From Petaurus breviceps papuanus (Eukaryota; Chordata; Mammalia; Diprotodontia; Petauridae), in assembly GCA_028583685.1 (NCBI GenBank), contig JAMXIF010000077.1:13496150-13560149 (forward strand): a stretch of DNA of 64,000 nucleotides, read 5' to 3'. The translations under genes were made by a program, and so were the position numbers. Positions 35,390-46,849 of this stretch are shown here, piece by piece. The notes below the pieces were generated by a model, which made no database searches, was not told the DNA's origin, and saw only the letters and a program-made list of their open reading frames with translations. Positions within the stretch are counted from its first letter, which is position 1. Every line of letters starts with the position of its first letter.

Positions 35390-35461
35390 TATTCTGGGGA
35401 TGCAGGCTGTCTTTATCTCTACATTTCTGGGATGTTGAGAGCTTAAAAGATGTCAGCTCAG

Positions 35462-35533
35462 TCCTCGTTAGTATAGTGGTGAGTATCCCCGCCTGTCACG
35501 CGGGAGACCGGGGTTCGATTCCCCGACGGGGAG
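35462..35533 (+). tRNA. tRNA-Asp (GTC)
   Basis: Aspartate tRNA reading GAC and GAU, made by RNA polymerase III. The 72 bases match the standard mammalian Asp tRNA sequence as I recall it, with anticodon GTC at 35495-35497, acceptor stem TCCTCGT/ACGGGGA and an intact B-box 'gggttcgattcccc'. T-runs at 35551-35554 and 35558-35562 can end transcription. A TG/CG tract lies 73 bases upstream. A post-Asp block and then Gly-TCC follow, as in the other complete unit at 59.2-60.0 kb. Confidence 0.97.
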
Positions 35534-35589
35534 GAGCTACAATTTCTGGGTTTTCTGTTTTTAAACAGTACACATCCCAAGTACTCCTC

Positions 35590-36240
35590 TAACACCGCAG
35601 TCCCAACTCAGGACCCCAGCCTTTCCGAGTGCAAAAGACGTTATTGCGGCACTAGGAGAGCAAGAGCCACCCGAGGCACCTCCTGTGCTTTAGCTAGCCA
35701 AACCCAGACTTAATGGTGGGCTGACCATCCCCAGATCCAGATGCCCAGGGTGTCTCGCAGTCATTGAAGCCCCAGATACGAATCCGTTTCTTGCCAATAC
35801 CTCTCCTCCGACAGAAAAGGAAGTTAGAGCAAGAGCCAGGGTTTGTGCCTGATGTCCTCGGAGGAAACTTGTGGGCTGCTCACAACGTGCCTAGAGCTGC
35901 CAAGGTCCAAAGGCCCATGCGCCCATCCCAGGCCCGGGCAGCTTCTGACTCCACTGCCCAGTCTCTAACCCCATGCCCTCTAGCCTGTAGGTGATGTGCC
36001 GTCTACCCAAACATTCAGTCCCACTCACATCCTAACAATGCAAGGATACAATCCGACAATCAGAAAGTGGGACGGAAAAAAAACTCGTGTCGGGCTACAG
36101 GTACTAGACACGAGGGAGGCAAGAGTTGTGGCAACCCAACCTACAGAGGTCACAAGCTGGTTCCAGCGCCGTCTTGAGCTTTCGAACTACGGTTCTTGTT
36201 CCGTTCCCAACCCTTAAAAGCTGGCAGTCTCAGGCTGGCC
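35590..36240 (+). repeat. Post-Asp / pre-Gly array block
   Basis: The piece links Asp to Gly-TCC and recurs at 37.9, 42.3, 48.8 and 59.4 kb. Shared steps include 'gcaaaagacgtt', 'cctctcctccgacagaaaag', 'gtgggctgctcacaacgtgc' and 'cacgagggaggcaagag'. Confidence 0.75.
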
Positions 36241-36624
36241 TGCTGGTCGGTTACGTCTACGACGCAGCCAAACGTACCATCAGCCTTGACACCGTCCTTG
36301 ACCTACTTCACAAATGTGAAGTTGCCGGGGATGTAGAGGCGCTTGGAGATCCGGGCGATGAGCTGTAGCTGAACTTGGGCAGCACCAGGAGACGTCTCTG
36401 GCAGACGTGGCAGTAGCTCTGTCTCAGCTGAAAGCTTCGTCCAAAGAGGGAGGTAGCCGAGGAACCAAGAGGAGATCTGGGATGGCCTCCGTTCGTGCAT
36501 GGAGCTAGGGAACACGCTAGGGAGTACAGCTGCAGACGGGGCTCTTCTGCTGGCTCCAGGCGAATGAGCAGCGGGGAGCAGCTGGAGCTCTGGACCTCAG
36601 CAGAGAGAAAACTGGCTGCCATCT

Positions 36625-36696
36625 GCGTTGGTGGTATAGTGGTGAGCATAGCTGCCTTCCAAGCAGTTGACCCGGGTTCGATTCCCGGCCAACGCA
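36625..36696 (+). tRNA. tRNA-Gly (TCC)
   Basis: Glycine tRNA reading GGA, made by RNA polymerase III. Complete 72-base cloverleaf with anticodon TCC at 36658-36660, acceptor stem GCGTTGG/CCAACGC and an intact B-box 'gggttcgattccc'. A run of seven T at 36701-36707 ends transcription only five bases after the gene. It sits 1.09 kb after the Asp gene. It differs from the copy at 59962 by a single D-loop base. Confidence 0.97.
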
Positions 36697-37374
36697 AGCA
36701 TTTTTTTCAGCATTCTTTCCACTAATGATTTGCCCGTCGCCTGTCCTCTGCCAGTACTATTGATTTCTCTCCTTTGGGCTCTTTGAGCATGTCCTCCACC
36801 CTAGGTGTGCTGGTGCCCCTCAATTGCTGTCCTCTATCAACCTCTGGAGCTTTCTCTTTTTCTAGATCTCCAGTCCAGTATTTCACTTCTACTTCAAGAC
36901 AATGGAGTGCCTACTCTGTGCAAGGGGGCTCTAGGAGGCTGCATCTTTGGAAAATAAACCGGAAAGAGCCCCTGCCTTAGCCCTCAAAGAGCTTTCCTTC
37001 TGGATCTCACCGACGGTGGGATAGAATGCATATTCACGAACTCCAATGAACCTGGAATCTCACCAATTAGGACATTTCCTCCAAAGATGGTGATCCAATT
37101 TAAGCCAGGTTCCCCCCTCCTCTGATATTCCTGCCGATCACCTCCAATAAAATGTCTACGGACTATCCGGTGCATCCGAATCTTCCTTCGCTTTTCCGTT
37201 CTGAATCCAACTTCTCGTGCATTTTCAGTACACTTGGAGTTAAAACAAACAAAATTTGAATGCTTTTTTGTGAACATATATTTATGCAAATGTTGTCCTT
37301 TGCGTACTCAACAGACATACACGCAGCCTGATGAATTCATTCTTTTAGTTGTCATCTGTCTATCAGTCAGGAAA

Positions 37375-37800
37375 CTTGTATTAAGCACCTCTTAGCACCC
37401 AGCTGAGTTCAGGGGCATACAAAGAAAGACAAAAGGCTCCCAAACACCCAACAATATAATGGGGGAGACAACATGCAACTATGTGCAAACGAGATATAGA
37501 GAGGGAATAATAAGCGTGCTTGGAAGTTACAAGAAGTAAGGCAGATAAAAGAAAACCTTCCCATAGGAGGTGGGACTTTACCTGCGCATTCCCTCCAGAG
37601 AAATCTCCAGCGGTTGGAGATGAGGAAGGAGAGTCCTTCCAGGCATGGAGGATGGCAAGTGAAAATATCTGGCTGAGAGAGATAGAGTGTCTCCTTCGAG
37701 GAACAGCAAGGAAGCCAATGTCACTGGATAGCAGCTTAGACCGAGCGGGCAGGAAGAAAGGCGTAAGACTAGAAAGTGGGTAGGGCAAGTTATGATGGAT
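37375..37800 (-). repeat. L2-like LINE fragment
   Basis: 'ttgtattaagcacctcttag', 'aatataatgggggagacaac', 'gaagtaaggcag' and 'ttccaggcatggagga' follow the L2-like order used throughout the window. Related copies sit in the same array position at 44.1, 50.5 and 58.6 kb, so the element predates the duplications. Confidence 0.7.
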
Positions 37801-37889
37801 TTTGACTGACAACTAACGTTCTGTGCCCACTACTCCAGAAACAAAAAAAAAGGGGATGAAGGGGGCGCAAGAGCGCGACACTAGTCCCT

Positions 37890-38490
37890 GCTCTTAAACA
37901 ACCAAAGTCTCTCCCAGAGCAAAAGACGCCTTTGTGGCTGCCAAGAGTCACACTCTTTATCTATTCCTTCTCTCTCGCTGCGGGCGGCCCAAGTCCAGGA
38001 CGACAAAGTCTCTCTCAGCGCAAAAAAAATAAAAAAATAAAAACTGCCTTTGTGGCATTAGACGGCCAAGAGCCACCTTGGGCATCTCCGAAGAGAGCTA
38101 GCCAAAGGCAAGCTTTCTGAAGGCCGCCCACTGGCCACCCCAGTTCACCTTTTTGAGGCTCCTCCCTCAACCTCAGGCGCCCAAGGGCTTCTTTGTCCAA
38201 CAGTCATTGTAGCCCGGCCAGGAGGTTCCTGTCTCTCCCAATCCCTCTCCTCCAACCGAAAAGAAAGCCCATGCCAGAGCTCGGCACCCAACCTACACAG
38301 AGGAAACCTGTGGGCCGCTCACTACGTGCTTGCTCCAGTTGGAGAGGGGCTTGGGGATACCCAAATACAGCAGCCCAGCCACTGACTCCAAGGAGATTGC
38401 CTGCATGTAGCACTCAGCCTACATCCCCAGACTCAGTTCCACTCACACAAACACAGGCAGACTCTCTATGTGCAAATTATGCAAACAAGT
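37890..38490 (+). repeat. Post-Asp array block without an Asp gene
   Basis: Matches 42.23-42.70 kb closely ('gggcatctccgaagagagct', 'ccaaaggcaagctttctg'). No Asp tRNA or remnant is seen upstream. The 5' part is doubled: 'aaagtctctcccagagcaaa' at 37906 and 'aaagtctctctcagcgcaaa' at 38005 begin two copies of the same text. Nor does a Gly-TCC gene follow. Confidence 0.75.
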
Positions 38491-38539
38491 TATGCAGGAT
38501 TAATAGGGCAAATTTTCAGAGAGAAGGTACTAAGATTTA

Positions 38540-38870
38540 TGAAACTTGAAGTAGGTTTCTGGCAGAGGCTAGAACTTTAGCTAAGACTTGAAGGAAGCCA
38601 GAGAAGATAGAAGGCAGAAATGAGAAAGTAGAGAGTTCATAGTATGAGGGAAAGCCAGTGAAAAGGCTGAGTCTAGAGATGGAAAAGCTTACTTAGAGGA
38701 ACAGTAAGAAGGGCAGTGTCACAGCATGACAGGGTTTGTGGAGGGAAGTGAAGTGCAAGAAAACTGTAAAGGAAAGACGGGACTATGGTGGAATCATATT
38801 TGAAGCTGATCATCAGGAGTCATTGATCACCAATCTCAGCAGGTCCCCTAGCATGGGATCTTTGTAACGT
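38540..38870 (-). repeat. L2-like LINE fragment
   Basis: 'ctaagacttgaaggaagcca', 'gagggaaagccagtgaaaag' and 'ggaacagtaagaagggcagt' match 55.7-55.9 kb ('ttaaaggaagccagggag', 'ggaacagcaagacagccag'). Confidence 0.65.
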
Positions 38871-39214
38871 TGAGATATGAAAGAGATAAAGTCAAAGGGT
38901 CTTTATTTGGCTAATCAGGTAGAGTCTAACATGTGGAAGCATCTATTAGGACCACAAGGTAAAATCATTCCTTTATACTGCTTTTGGGCAGTATTCTGCA
39001 GCATTAGCAAGAATAGTTTAAATCAATCACAACAAAGGTCAATTTTTATATCAGCTAGATATCAGGAATGGGTAGATGCAGTTTATTTCAGACATATATT
39101 TCCAGAACAAGATACCCTGCCGCATAGAAGGAAAAGGATATATGCATTTTTCAGCTTATGAAATGTAAAATAACAAAAATTATTCTTACATATATGATCT
39201 ACAATCTTGTATTT
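38871..39214. other. Unassigned stretch before LINE-1
   Basis: No gene or repeat family is recognised. Contains 'gggtctttatttggc', which could belong to an old LTR, but this is not supported by anything else. Confidence 0.3.
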
Positions 39215-40255
39215 TTATCCACAGGGTCAGATGGATTTACAAGTGTATTATATCAAGCACTAAAGAACAATTAATTCCAAAACTATTTAAATTATTTGGG
39301 AAAATAGGTAATAAAAAAAAAGGAGTCCAACCAAATTTCTTTGATGACACAAATATAGTGCTGATATCTAAACCAGGAAAAGCCAAAACAGAGAAAGAAA
39401 GTTGTAGACCAATTTCCCTAATGAACATTGATGCAAAATTTTTAAATAAAATATTAACAAGGACATCACATCAATATATCACCAGGATCATACCTTATGA
39501 CCAGGTGGGATCTATACCAGATATGTAGGACTGGTTCAATATTAGATAAACTATAATAGACCATATCAATAACAAAACCAACAGAAATCGTATGATTATC
39601 ATAATAGATGCAGAAAAGACGTGACAAAATAAGAGTATCCATTCCTACTAAAAACACTAGAGAGCATAGGAATAAATGGAGCTTTCCTTAAAATGACAAG
39701 TAATATCTATCAAAAACCTTCAGTAAACTTCTCAAGTGAGGATAAGCTAGAAGTCTTCCCAATATCCCAATATGATCAGGGGTGACACAAGGATACCCAT
39801 TATCACCACTATTATTCACTGTTGTACTAGAAATGTTTGCTTTAGCAATAAGAGAAGAAAAAGAAATTGAAGGAACTAGAATGGGCAATGAGAAAATTAT
39901 CACTCTTTGCAGGTAATATACTTAAAGAATCCTAGAGAATCAACTAAAAGAACTATTTGAAATAATTAACAACTTTAGCAAAGTTACAGAATGGAAAATA
40001 AACCCACATAAAACATCCACGTTTCTATATATTACCAACAAAGCCCAAAGTAATGGATAAGACAAAGTAAAAAAATAAATTTAAAATAACTGTAGACAAT
40101 ATAAAATACTTGGGAGTCTACCTGCCAAGACAAATGCAGGAACTATATAAACACAATTACAAAACACTTTTCACATAAATAAAGTCAGATCTAAATAACT
40201 GTAAAAAATATCAAGTGCTCATGGGTAGGCTGAACCAATATAACTTTTTTTAATG
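39215..40255 (+). repeat. LINE-1 ORF2 fragment (reverse-transcriptase part)
   Basis: Plus-strand LINE-1, older than the copy at 13.3 kb. It aligns with that copy from 'aaaacagagaaagaaagttg' through 'accaatttccctaatgaaca', 'agaaatcgtatgattatc' and 'acacaattacaaaacacttt'. Both ends are truncated and the reading frame is broken many times. Confidence 0.88.
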
Positions 40256-41000
40256 ACAATGCAATCTCGTATTCCCCACTTTGATAAACTTCCCTGTAAA
40301 CATTTTTTGGGCGAAATATAAGTTCTTAGGAGCCAGTAGTCTATGTGAGATAGAATGGTAGGTATGACCATACTAATTGTTTGATCCATTCCTTAGTCTT
40401 AGCCAGAAAGCAGTCTGACTCTACGAGGAATACAGTTTTTAATTAGGCAGGGGTAAGAGATAAATTAAGAGAAAAAGACTGTAGAGACAAGACAAAAATA
40501 CAAGCCAGAGTGAAGAGAAGAAAGAGAATTCCTGCTTACTCATCAAGATGCATCCAGGTCAAGTGTCTTGGGAAGATCTGTCTACTTCTGGGAAACTTTT
40601 CCTTTGGAAATTCTGAGTTAAAGATATCTGCCCTTGACCATTGTCTACAAATTGTCCGGTTTAATCTCCTTAAACTGAGAGTTATGAGACTTCAATAAGC
40701 ATTTCAGTGCCCTTAATAAGACTATTAGTTAACAGTACTTGTTTCTAGAGTTCTTTTCTAGACCAGATTTTCAGAGATATTTTCTTCCACTAGATCTATT
40801 TTCCAGGTCTCAAGCCACTTCACTACTACTTAAACCTACTAGTAAATAAACAATATGATTTAGTAGGGTCTTAGAAAAACCTAATCACATTAGTCTTTGG
40901 GCAATTATTTCATAACGGTCCGATCTTGAGTCTAATGGGTCACCCGAGAAAGCTGAGAAATTGCTAAGGTTGCAGGAGGCCAGTACTATGTTAAGTATGG
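40256..41000. other. Unassigned stretch before Glu-CTC
   Basis: No gene, RNA or known repeat is recognised. Composition is AT-rich, unlike the array flanks, so it may belong to an inserted element that I cannot name. Confidence 0.35.
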
Positions 41001-41023
41001 AAGGAAAATTAACTCTTACATCT

Positions 41024-41095
41024 TCCCTGGTAGTCTAGTGGTTAGGATTCGGCGCTCTCACCGCCGCGGCCCGGGTTCGATTCCCGGTCAGGGAA
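41024..41095 (+). tRNA. tRNA-Glu (CTC)
   Basis: Glutamate tRNA reading GAG, made by RNA polymerase III. Full 72-base cloverleaf with anticodon CTC at 41057-41059, acceptor stem TCCCTGG/TCAGGGA and an intact B-box 'gggttcgattccc'. It differs from the Glu copy at 56583 by an A at position 9 and by the first anticodon base. A run of six T starts at 41099, four bases after the gene. It is the only CTC isoacceptor here; both other intact Glu genes are TTC. Confidence 0.96.
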
Positions 41096-41399
41096 AGCTT
41101 TTTTGTTGTGCTTTCAGTGTGGAGAGGAGTCGTATTAGGAGGAGTGCAGATTGAGGGCACAGTTATGTATTTCCTCCTAGTATCATTGAATCCCTGGAGA
41201 TCATAGTGATTTCTGCTCCGTTTCTTCCAATGTGTGTCTGTGTTTGTGCGGGCGCATTCTACGTGCATCCATACCTGAGAAAATCTGTGTTTGTGTGTAT
41301 ATGTGAGAGACAGAGTGGGCGGGAATATATAATTTATTATTTGGTGAGGTCTGAGTTTTAGAAACATTTTTGAGGCGATGTACAGTGAATTGGAGAAGA

Positions 41400-41470
41400 T
41401 GGTTGTTATTTGTCCTTCCTTCTGGAAGAGGACCATGACATAAGGAAGGCTTTGCCATGACTTGCCATAT
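41400..41470 (+). repeat. SINE fragment ('gaagaggaccatgacatc' family)
   Basis: 'gttatttgtccttccttctg' and 'gaagaggaccatgacataag' are the start of the SINE also found at 31388 and 45350. Only the first 70 bases remain. Confidence 0.7.
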
Positions 41471-41474
41471 CTAC

Positions 41475-41740
41475 ATCCGATGAAAGAATGCAAATCAAAG
41501 CATACCATTTTCTTTTTTTTCTTTCTCGTGGTTGTTCTCTTTTGTTCTGATTCTTCTTTCGTAACATGACTAATGTGAAAAATAAGATTAATATGATTAT
41601 ACATGTATGGCCTATATCAGATTGCCTGCCCTCTTGGGAAGGGGGGAGGAGAGTGAAGGAGAAAAAATTTGGAACTCGGAATCTTATAAAAGTGAATGTT
41701 GAAAACTATCTTTACATGTAATTGGGGGGGAAAAAAACAC
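41475..41740 (+). repeat. LINE-1 3'UTR fragment
   Basis: 'atcagattgcctgccctctt', 'gaaaaaatttggaactcgga' and 'aaactatctttacatgtaat' are the plus-strand 3' end of a marsupial LINE-1, reversed at 1440 and 30300. Confidence 0.8.
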
Positions 41741-42134
41741 TATTAAGGGAAAATGTTATCTGAGAAGGCTGCAGTAGATATCCAGGGGTGTCAAACACCT
41801 AGATACACATACACATACGCTCAGTCACATACACGAACACACGAGGTAAAGTATCTCTTCCTTTCGAGAGCAGGCTTTTTAATACTGGAAAACGATCTAA
41901 GTCCTAGAGAAGGAGCTCGAGGGCAGAAAAGGTGGCTTATGGGGTGGAGTGAGAGAGTGTGAGGGGTTGGAAGCAGACAACATAGGTAGGGAAAAGAGGG
42001 AGGGGTCTTCTAGTTTTCTGAAACTATGAGTTTGTGCGACCCAGAATCCCTCAAATCAGAGAAGGATGTGTAGAGCAAAGAGTGTGTTTGCACAACCCGG
42101 GATGCCTGGAGCAGAAAGCCACCACTTGGCGCTT

Positions 42135-42205
42135 TCCTTGTTCATGTAGTAGTGAATATCCCCGCCTTGTCCACAGGAGACCTGGGTTTGATCCACTACG
42201 GGGAG
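42135..42205 (+). pseudogene. tRNA-Asp pseudogene
   Basis: About 71 bases similar to the Asp gene at 35462 ('tagtgaatatccccgcctt', 'caggagacc', 'ctacggggag'). The anticodon loop has changed spacing, and the T arm reads 'gggtttgatcca' so the B-box is lost. It lies 6.67 kb after the intact Asp and is followed by the usual post-Asp block. Confidence 0.85.
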
Positions 42206-42229
42206 GATCCACTTTCTGTTGCATACCTC

Positions 42230-42960
42230 ACACTCTCGATCCTATTTCTTCTCTCACTGCCGGCTGCCCAGGTCCAAGACGACAAAGTCTCTCCCAGAGC
42301 AAAAGATGCCTCTGACATTAGGCGGCCAAGAGTCACCTTGGGCATCTCCGAAGAGAGCTGGCCAAAGGCAAGCTTTCTGGAAGTCGCCCACTGGCATCTG
42401 GCCACCCCCATTCGCCAGCTTTCGGATTCTCCCCCAGCCTCAGGCGTCCGAGGATTTCTTCGTCTGGCACTTTTTGTAGCCGCCCCTTCGAGGTTCCCCT
42501 CTCGCCCAATACCTCGTCTCTTCCTGAAAAGGAAAACCAAGCCAGGGCTTGGTACCCAACCTCCGCGGAGGAATCAAGTGGGCCGCTCACTACGTGCTTG
42601 CTCCATTCCTTGAGCGGCAACAGCCCAGCCCCTGGCTCCAAGTAGCTCACCGCATGTAGCACCGAGTCTACATCGCCACTCAGTCGCGTTCACACGCTAA
42701 ATTAGAGCAGACGCAACGGGCGAAAGGGGCTGAAGAGAGAGACGGAGGCAGTGGCAAGTAGAGTGCCTCGAGGGTACTAGTGGGGTCTTGGAGGATTGGG
42801 GCAGGATACGCGGGAGGCAAAAGCGGTGGCAACCCAAACCGCAGGAGTCGTGGACTGGTTCAAGAGCGATCTTGGGCTTTGGTCCGTCTGGGGAGCCTTC
42901 TTCGTTGATTCCGCTTCCCCAGGCTGGCGGCTCTGGCTGCCGTGCCTACAGAGCTGTTTT
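42230..42960 (+). repeat. Post-Asp / pre-Gly array block lacking Gly-TCC
   Basis: Matches 37.93-38.4 kb and 35.6-36.2 kb, including 'gtgggccgctcactacgtgc' and 'cgcgggaggcaaaag'. The following text (42.96-43.2 kb) matches sequence found after Gly-TCC at 36.72 kb, but the Gly-TCC gene between them is missing. Confidence 0.75.
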
Positions 42961-43439
42961 CAGCAACCATGCCACTTGCCTGGGTGAGTGGGAGCAGTCC
43001 TCTAGCTCTGTTCTTTCGCACTCTCTGGTTTGTTTCAGTTGTCTGGCTGGATGCTGGGTCTCCAATCCAAAACTTCACTTTAGCTGAGCTACAGTGGAGC
43101 ACCTGCTTAATCTGTGCAAGGTCCCTTGCCATGCGGCTGCATCTTTGCAAGTCGAACGTGGAGCCCCTTACTTTGCCTTCAAGGTTCTATCCTGGAGAGG
43201 GCCGAAGATGGAACTGAACTTCCAGGCATGGAGAACCTTAGGCCTCAAGGCCACATGCAGCCCTCTAGGTCCTAAAGTTTGGTCCTTTGACTGAATCCAA
43301 ACTTCACACAACAAATTTGGCCACACTTCAGGAACTAGAGTGTGGCTTCGAGGCCTAAGGTTCCCCTCCTCTGACTGTTAAAAAAAAACTCACTGCATTA
43401 TAGCACATCTGGAACTTCATCCATTAAGACATTCCCCCC

Positions 43440-43821
43440 TGATGCCTGTATCAAAATTGGCACAGCTGGAACTAAAGAGTGTGGAATGATGAGACAAGAG
43501 CCAGGCACGTTCTGTCACAGCAGTTCCCATTTATTGGTCAGAAAGCATGGTTTATGTAATGAATGCAAAGTAATTATCTCTTAGGTTTCCATGAGAGAAT
43601 GTTTAATGTCCTTGTACATTTACATACATCCTTATGTTTTAATGTCCTTGTTGCCTTGCATACATCTATATCTGGTTATCCCATCCTAAACTCCTGAGAG
43701 TCAGGAAGAGATCGTGAGCCAATCATAAGACATAATATAGCCTTCAGGGGAAGCTGGCTTGGGAGAAATCCTGGACCAGACTCTTCCCATGTATGGACTG
43801 GGTCAGAACTGGCCCTCGACA
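43440..43821 (-). mobile_element. Solo LTR (endogenous retrovirus fossil), empty site known from paralogue
   Basis: A 382-base insert with TG...CA ends. On the minus strand it has an AATAAA-type signal ('ctgaccaataaatggg') near 43535. The paralogous block at 37.07 kb reads straight through ('catttcctccaaagatgg'), so the borders are firm. The flanking duplication would be six bases (43434-43439 and 43822-43827), with one difference between copies. A six-base duplication suits a class II-like element. It entered after the block had duplicated. Confidence 0.82.
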
Positions 43822-44099
43822 CCCTCCAAAGATGCGCATCCAATTTAAGCCAGTTCTGTTAATCTTTTAGCATTTCTGTCCATCTCCTCCAATAAGAATT
43901 CGAAAGTGTATCGGATGCAACTGGATCTCCTCTCGATTTTCCATGTCTGTCTCCCTCCTTGTCCATCTTCAGTGGACTAACAGAAAACAAAGGAACAAAA
44001 TTTGAATTTTTTTTTTTTTTGTATAATGTGTATGTACAAGTCTGGTCCTTTCCACAATCAATAGATACACAGATACTGAGTCCATTCTTTTGGCTGTGA

Positions 44100-44960
44100 G
44101 TTAATCAGTAAATTTGTATTAAGTGTCTACCGTATGTCAGTTACTGTGCTAAAGGAAGAGTATATAAACCAAGGCAAAATACAACCCTTTCTCCAAGGGA
44201 GCTAAAAACAGTCATTTGGGGGGAGAGATTACTGGTAAACAATTCTGCACAACCAGGTTGCTTCTGTGTGTCTGTGTGTGTGTGTGTGTGTGAGTGTGAA
44301 GTATATATGAGGTACATACACACACACCTCGAGACAATGGGGAATCATGAACTTTTATTGAATGAATAAGACAGAGATAGCTATGGTCAGATCTAGGCCT
44401 CAGGTGGATCAATTTGACAGATTAGAGGAAGTTGGATTGGAATGGAGAAAAAATTGAAGGAGATCAATCAGTAGGTCAACAGAGAAATGTTAGGAAGGCA
44501 GGAATAACTAAACTGGGCAAGTGATTGCCTATGGTGAGGGTGGCACAGAAAAGAATTAAGGGGCAGAGAATGAAGAGTCTAGGATGGCATGTTACCAGTC
44601 TGGTTGCCTGGGAAATTGGTTTTACCCCTCCCTCTATAATTAGGAAGAGAGGGAAAGTTTGAGGGGAAAGATCATGAAATCAGTTTTGGACATGGTGAAA
44701 CTAAGATTCCTCTAAGACTTCTACTTCAGAGATGTCTAATAGATAGTTGGAGTAACTCCAGTAACTGGAGACTGAAAAACAGCGAGAGGCTAGTGCTGTA
44801 GGTAAGTATATCTGAGCGTCATCTGCATGGGAATGGTTATTGAAGCAATGAGAGCCGAAGAGTTCACCGAGGAAATCGTATACAGGGAGACGAGAAAAGA
44901 GTCCCCAGCCTTGGAGTTTGTGTAGTGGGACAGAACCCGAGTTTTGCCAATCCTCTCCCA
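44100..44960 (-). repeat. L2-like LINE fragment
   Basis: 'aatttgtattaagtgtctac', 'tgtcagttactgtgctaaag', then 'ggtcaacagagaaatgttag', 'gttttggacatggtgaaact' and 'agatgtctaatagatagttg'. It matches 55.5-56.3 and 60.5-60.9 kb. It includes a TG microsatellite at about 44265-44300. Confidence 0.7.
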
Positions 44961-45349
44961 TACAGCTTGGAGTTGTTGCAGCAAGTGCTCTGGTATTAAG
45001 AACGGTAAAAACAGAACCTAAAACGTTTGGAAGTGAATTCTCTCACGGTTAAGCATATTCATTTGCCATTCATAAAATGCTTCATTTCCCCTTCTCGTTG
45101 GCAAGTTCTGAGGGCAGGTGAAAAATTGGGGTAGAATGGTGCTCATCTCAGGGGTGCATTCCGATCCACTTCAATGTCTGTCTGGAAAACTGAGGGTGGA
45201 GATGGAGATAGAAGGTTAGAGTCAGATCAAGGTGGCCTAGGTAAACTTTTGCCAGAAGAGCATTTTTCCTAGCTGTCCAAGAGACAAACACCTCTGATGT
45301 TCTCTGACCTCCTCCACAGAATGAAGGTTGAATGGTGAAAGTTAAATGG

Positions 45350-45600
45350 CCAAGGACTGTTTGTCTTTCGCTCTTAAAGAGAACCATAACATCAGGGAGT
45401 TGATGTCCTGGCATGCAAGTGAACTGGATTTAAACGAGGAGGACTGTGCAAATCACCAGCTTCACTTTCTCCCTGGAGTCACCTGGGTCCAGTGACGAGA
45501 TATAGATCGGCAGATCTGAAAATGGCCCTGAATGCAGTGAGAAACCTTGGCCTTTTTAAGTTCTCTTTAACAGGTCTTATTTTGACTGAGAAAGTGTACA
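45350..45600 (+). repeat. Marsupial SINE ('gaagaggaccatgacatc' family)
   Basis: 'gactgtttgtctttcgctct', 'aaccataacatcagggag', 'cacctgggtccagtgacgag' and 'ggccctgaatgcagtgagaa' in plus orientation, longer at the 3' end than the other copies. Confidence 0.8.
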
Positions 45601-45756
45601 TTCAACGATTTTATAAGGTAAAGAACGACATCTTATCTAGCAAATGCTGGTTGGAACCAGACATGATGCGCTATCTTGGTGATGCAAGAACGAGCGTTAG
45701 CTGTCTAAAAGGAGCCACAGTCCTCTGGAGAGATAGTGAACTTTAAAATATACAAA

Positions 45757-45827
45757 TGCATGGGCCGGGAATCGAACCCGGGCCTCCCGCGTGGCAGGCG
45801 AGAATTCTACCACTGAACCACCCATGC
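45757..45827 (-). tRNA. tRNA-Gly (GCC)
   Basis: Glycine tRNA reading GGC and GGU, made by RNA polymerase III. Complete 71-base cloverleaf on the minus strand with anticodon GCC (45793-45795 on the plus strand as ggc). Acceptor stem GCATGGG/CCCATGC and both promoter boxes are intact. A terminator TTTT (AAAA on the plus strand, 45745-45748) lies nine bases after the gene. It is identical to the copies at 51415 and 61985, while the flanks differ widely. Confidence 0.97.
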
Positions 45828-45913
45828 TCTACCCCATCCTATCTCTTTTCTGCCTCAGATCTTGGTCAATTCACAGCGTTTGCAGGTAGGTCAGGTTCAT
45901 CGTAAAAATGAAT

Positions 45914-46152
<239 letters not shown>

Positions 46153-46179
46153 GAAAATAAATCTCTCATCCTAACCTAA

Positions 46180-46320
46180 AACTTTTGGTTTCCTTGCCCT
46201 CCTCTCTTCTAAGCCTTTTTCTTCATTTTTCTCCTCCTACATATTCCTTCCCTTCTCTTCCTCCTCTTGTTTCTCTCCCCCCCTTCCCCCCTACTGCTCT
46301 TACATTTCTTCCTCCTGGAA
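46180..46320. repeat. Pyrimidine-rich CT/CCT tract
   Basis: The same tract type recurs between Gly-GCC and Leu at 51600-51720 and 62160-62400, so it is part of the array unit. Confidence 0.7.
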
Positions 46321-46624
46321 AGTCCGAGGAATGGCCTGAAGGAAGCTGTAGAAAGAATCGAAGGAGTTATGACGTCCAAGTGTACAATTCTCTTTCAATC
46401 TACCCTCCCTCAAAAATCAAACTGGATCCTCAGAACGGGGCGGCTCCTATACACATCGCTCATACAAACATAAGCTTATCCTGTTCCTGCCTATAAGGGC
46501 TGGGAGAAAAGGGGTGGTGTCAGTGGAGTCAGGGGCCTGGCAGGTCTCTCTCTCTCTCTGCTTCTTGTAGCTCTCAGGTGGCCGAGGGACTGTGGGACCA
46601 CAGTGAGAGATGCAAAAGATTGCC

Positions 46625-46706
46625 CTTAGCAGTGAGATTCGAATCTACATCCTCAGAAGAAACTACGACCTGCACAGACTGCCTTAGCCCACTCGGCCAT
46701 CCCACT
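46625..46706 (-). pseudogene. tRNA-Leu pseudogene (CAG-type)
   Basis: The plus strand runs from 'agcagtgagattcgaatc' to 'cttagcccactcggccatcc', which reversed gives a Leu tRNA with a decayed acceptor stem. The anticodon arm is shortened but still reads CAG. The B-box is altered ('gattcgaatct'). It follows Gly-GCC in the standard order. Confidence 0.85.
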
Positions 46707-46849
46707 TTGCCGCCTCCCTTTACTCAAGTGACCTCTGCGACTAAATAATCTCCAGCTTAGATTTCATTTCACCCAGATCTTTCCAATAAGGCACCACTTT
46801 CCAACATACCCTGCCTTCTCACTTTGGCAAAAGCATTGTCCAAGGAAAT

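Noticed and set aside
35970-35990. CTCF-like 'gccctctagcctg' shared loosely by the post-Asp blocks
   Set aside because: The end of the motif does not match and the paralogous blocks (49.25, 42.65 kb) differ at key bases.
41035-41604. Open frame of 189 residues on the minus strand
   Set aside because: It covers the Glu-CTC tRNA gene, a SINE fragment and LINE-1 3'UTR; a chance frame.
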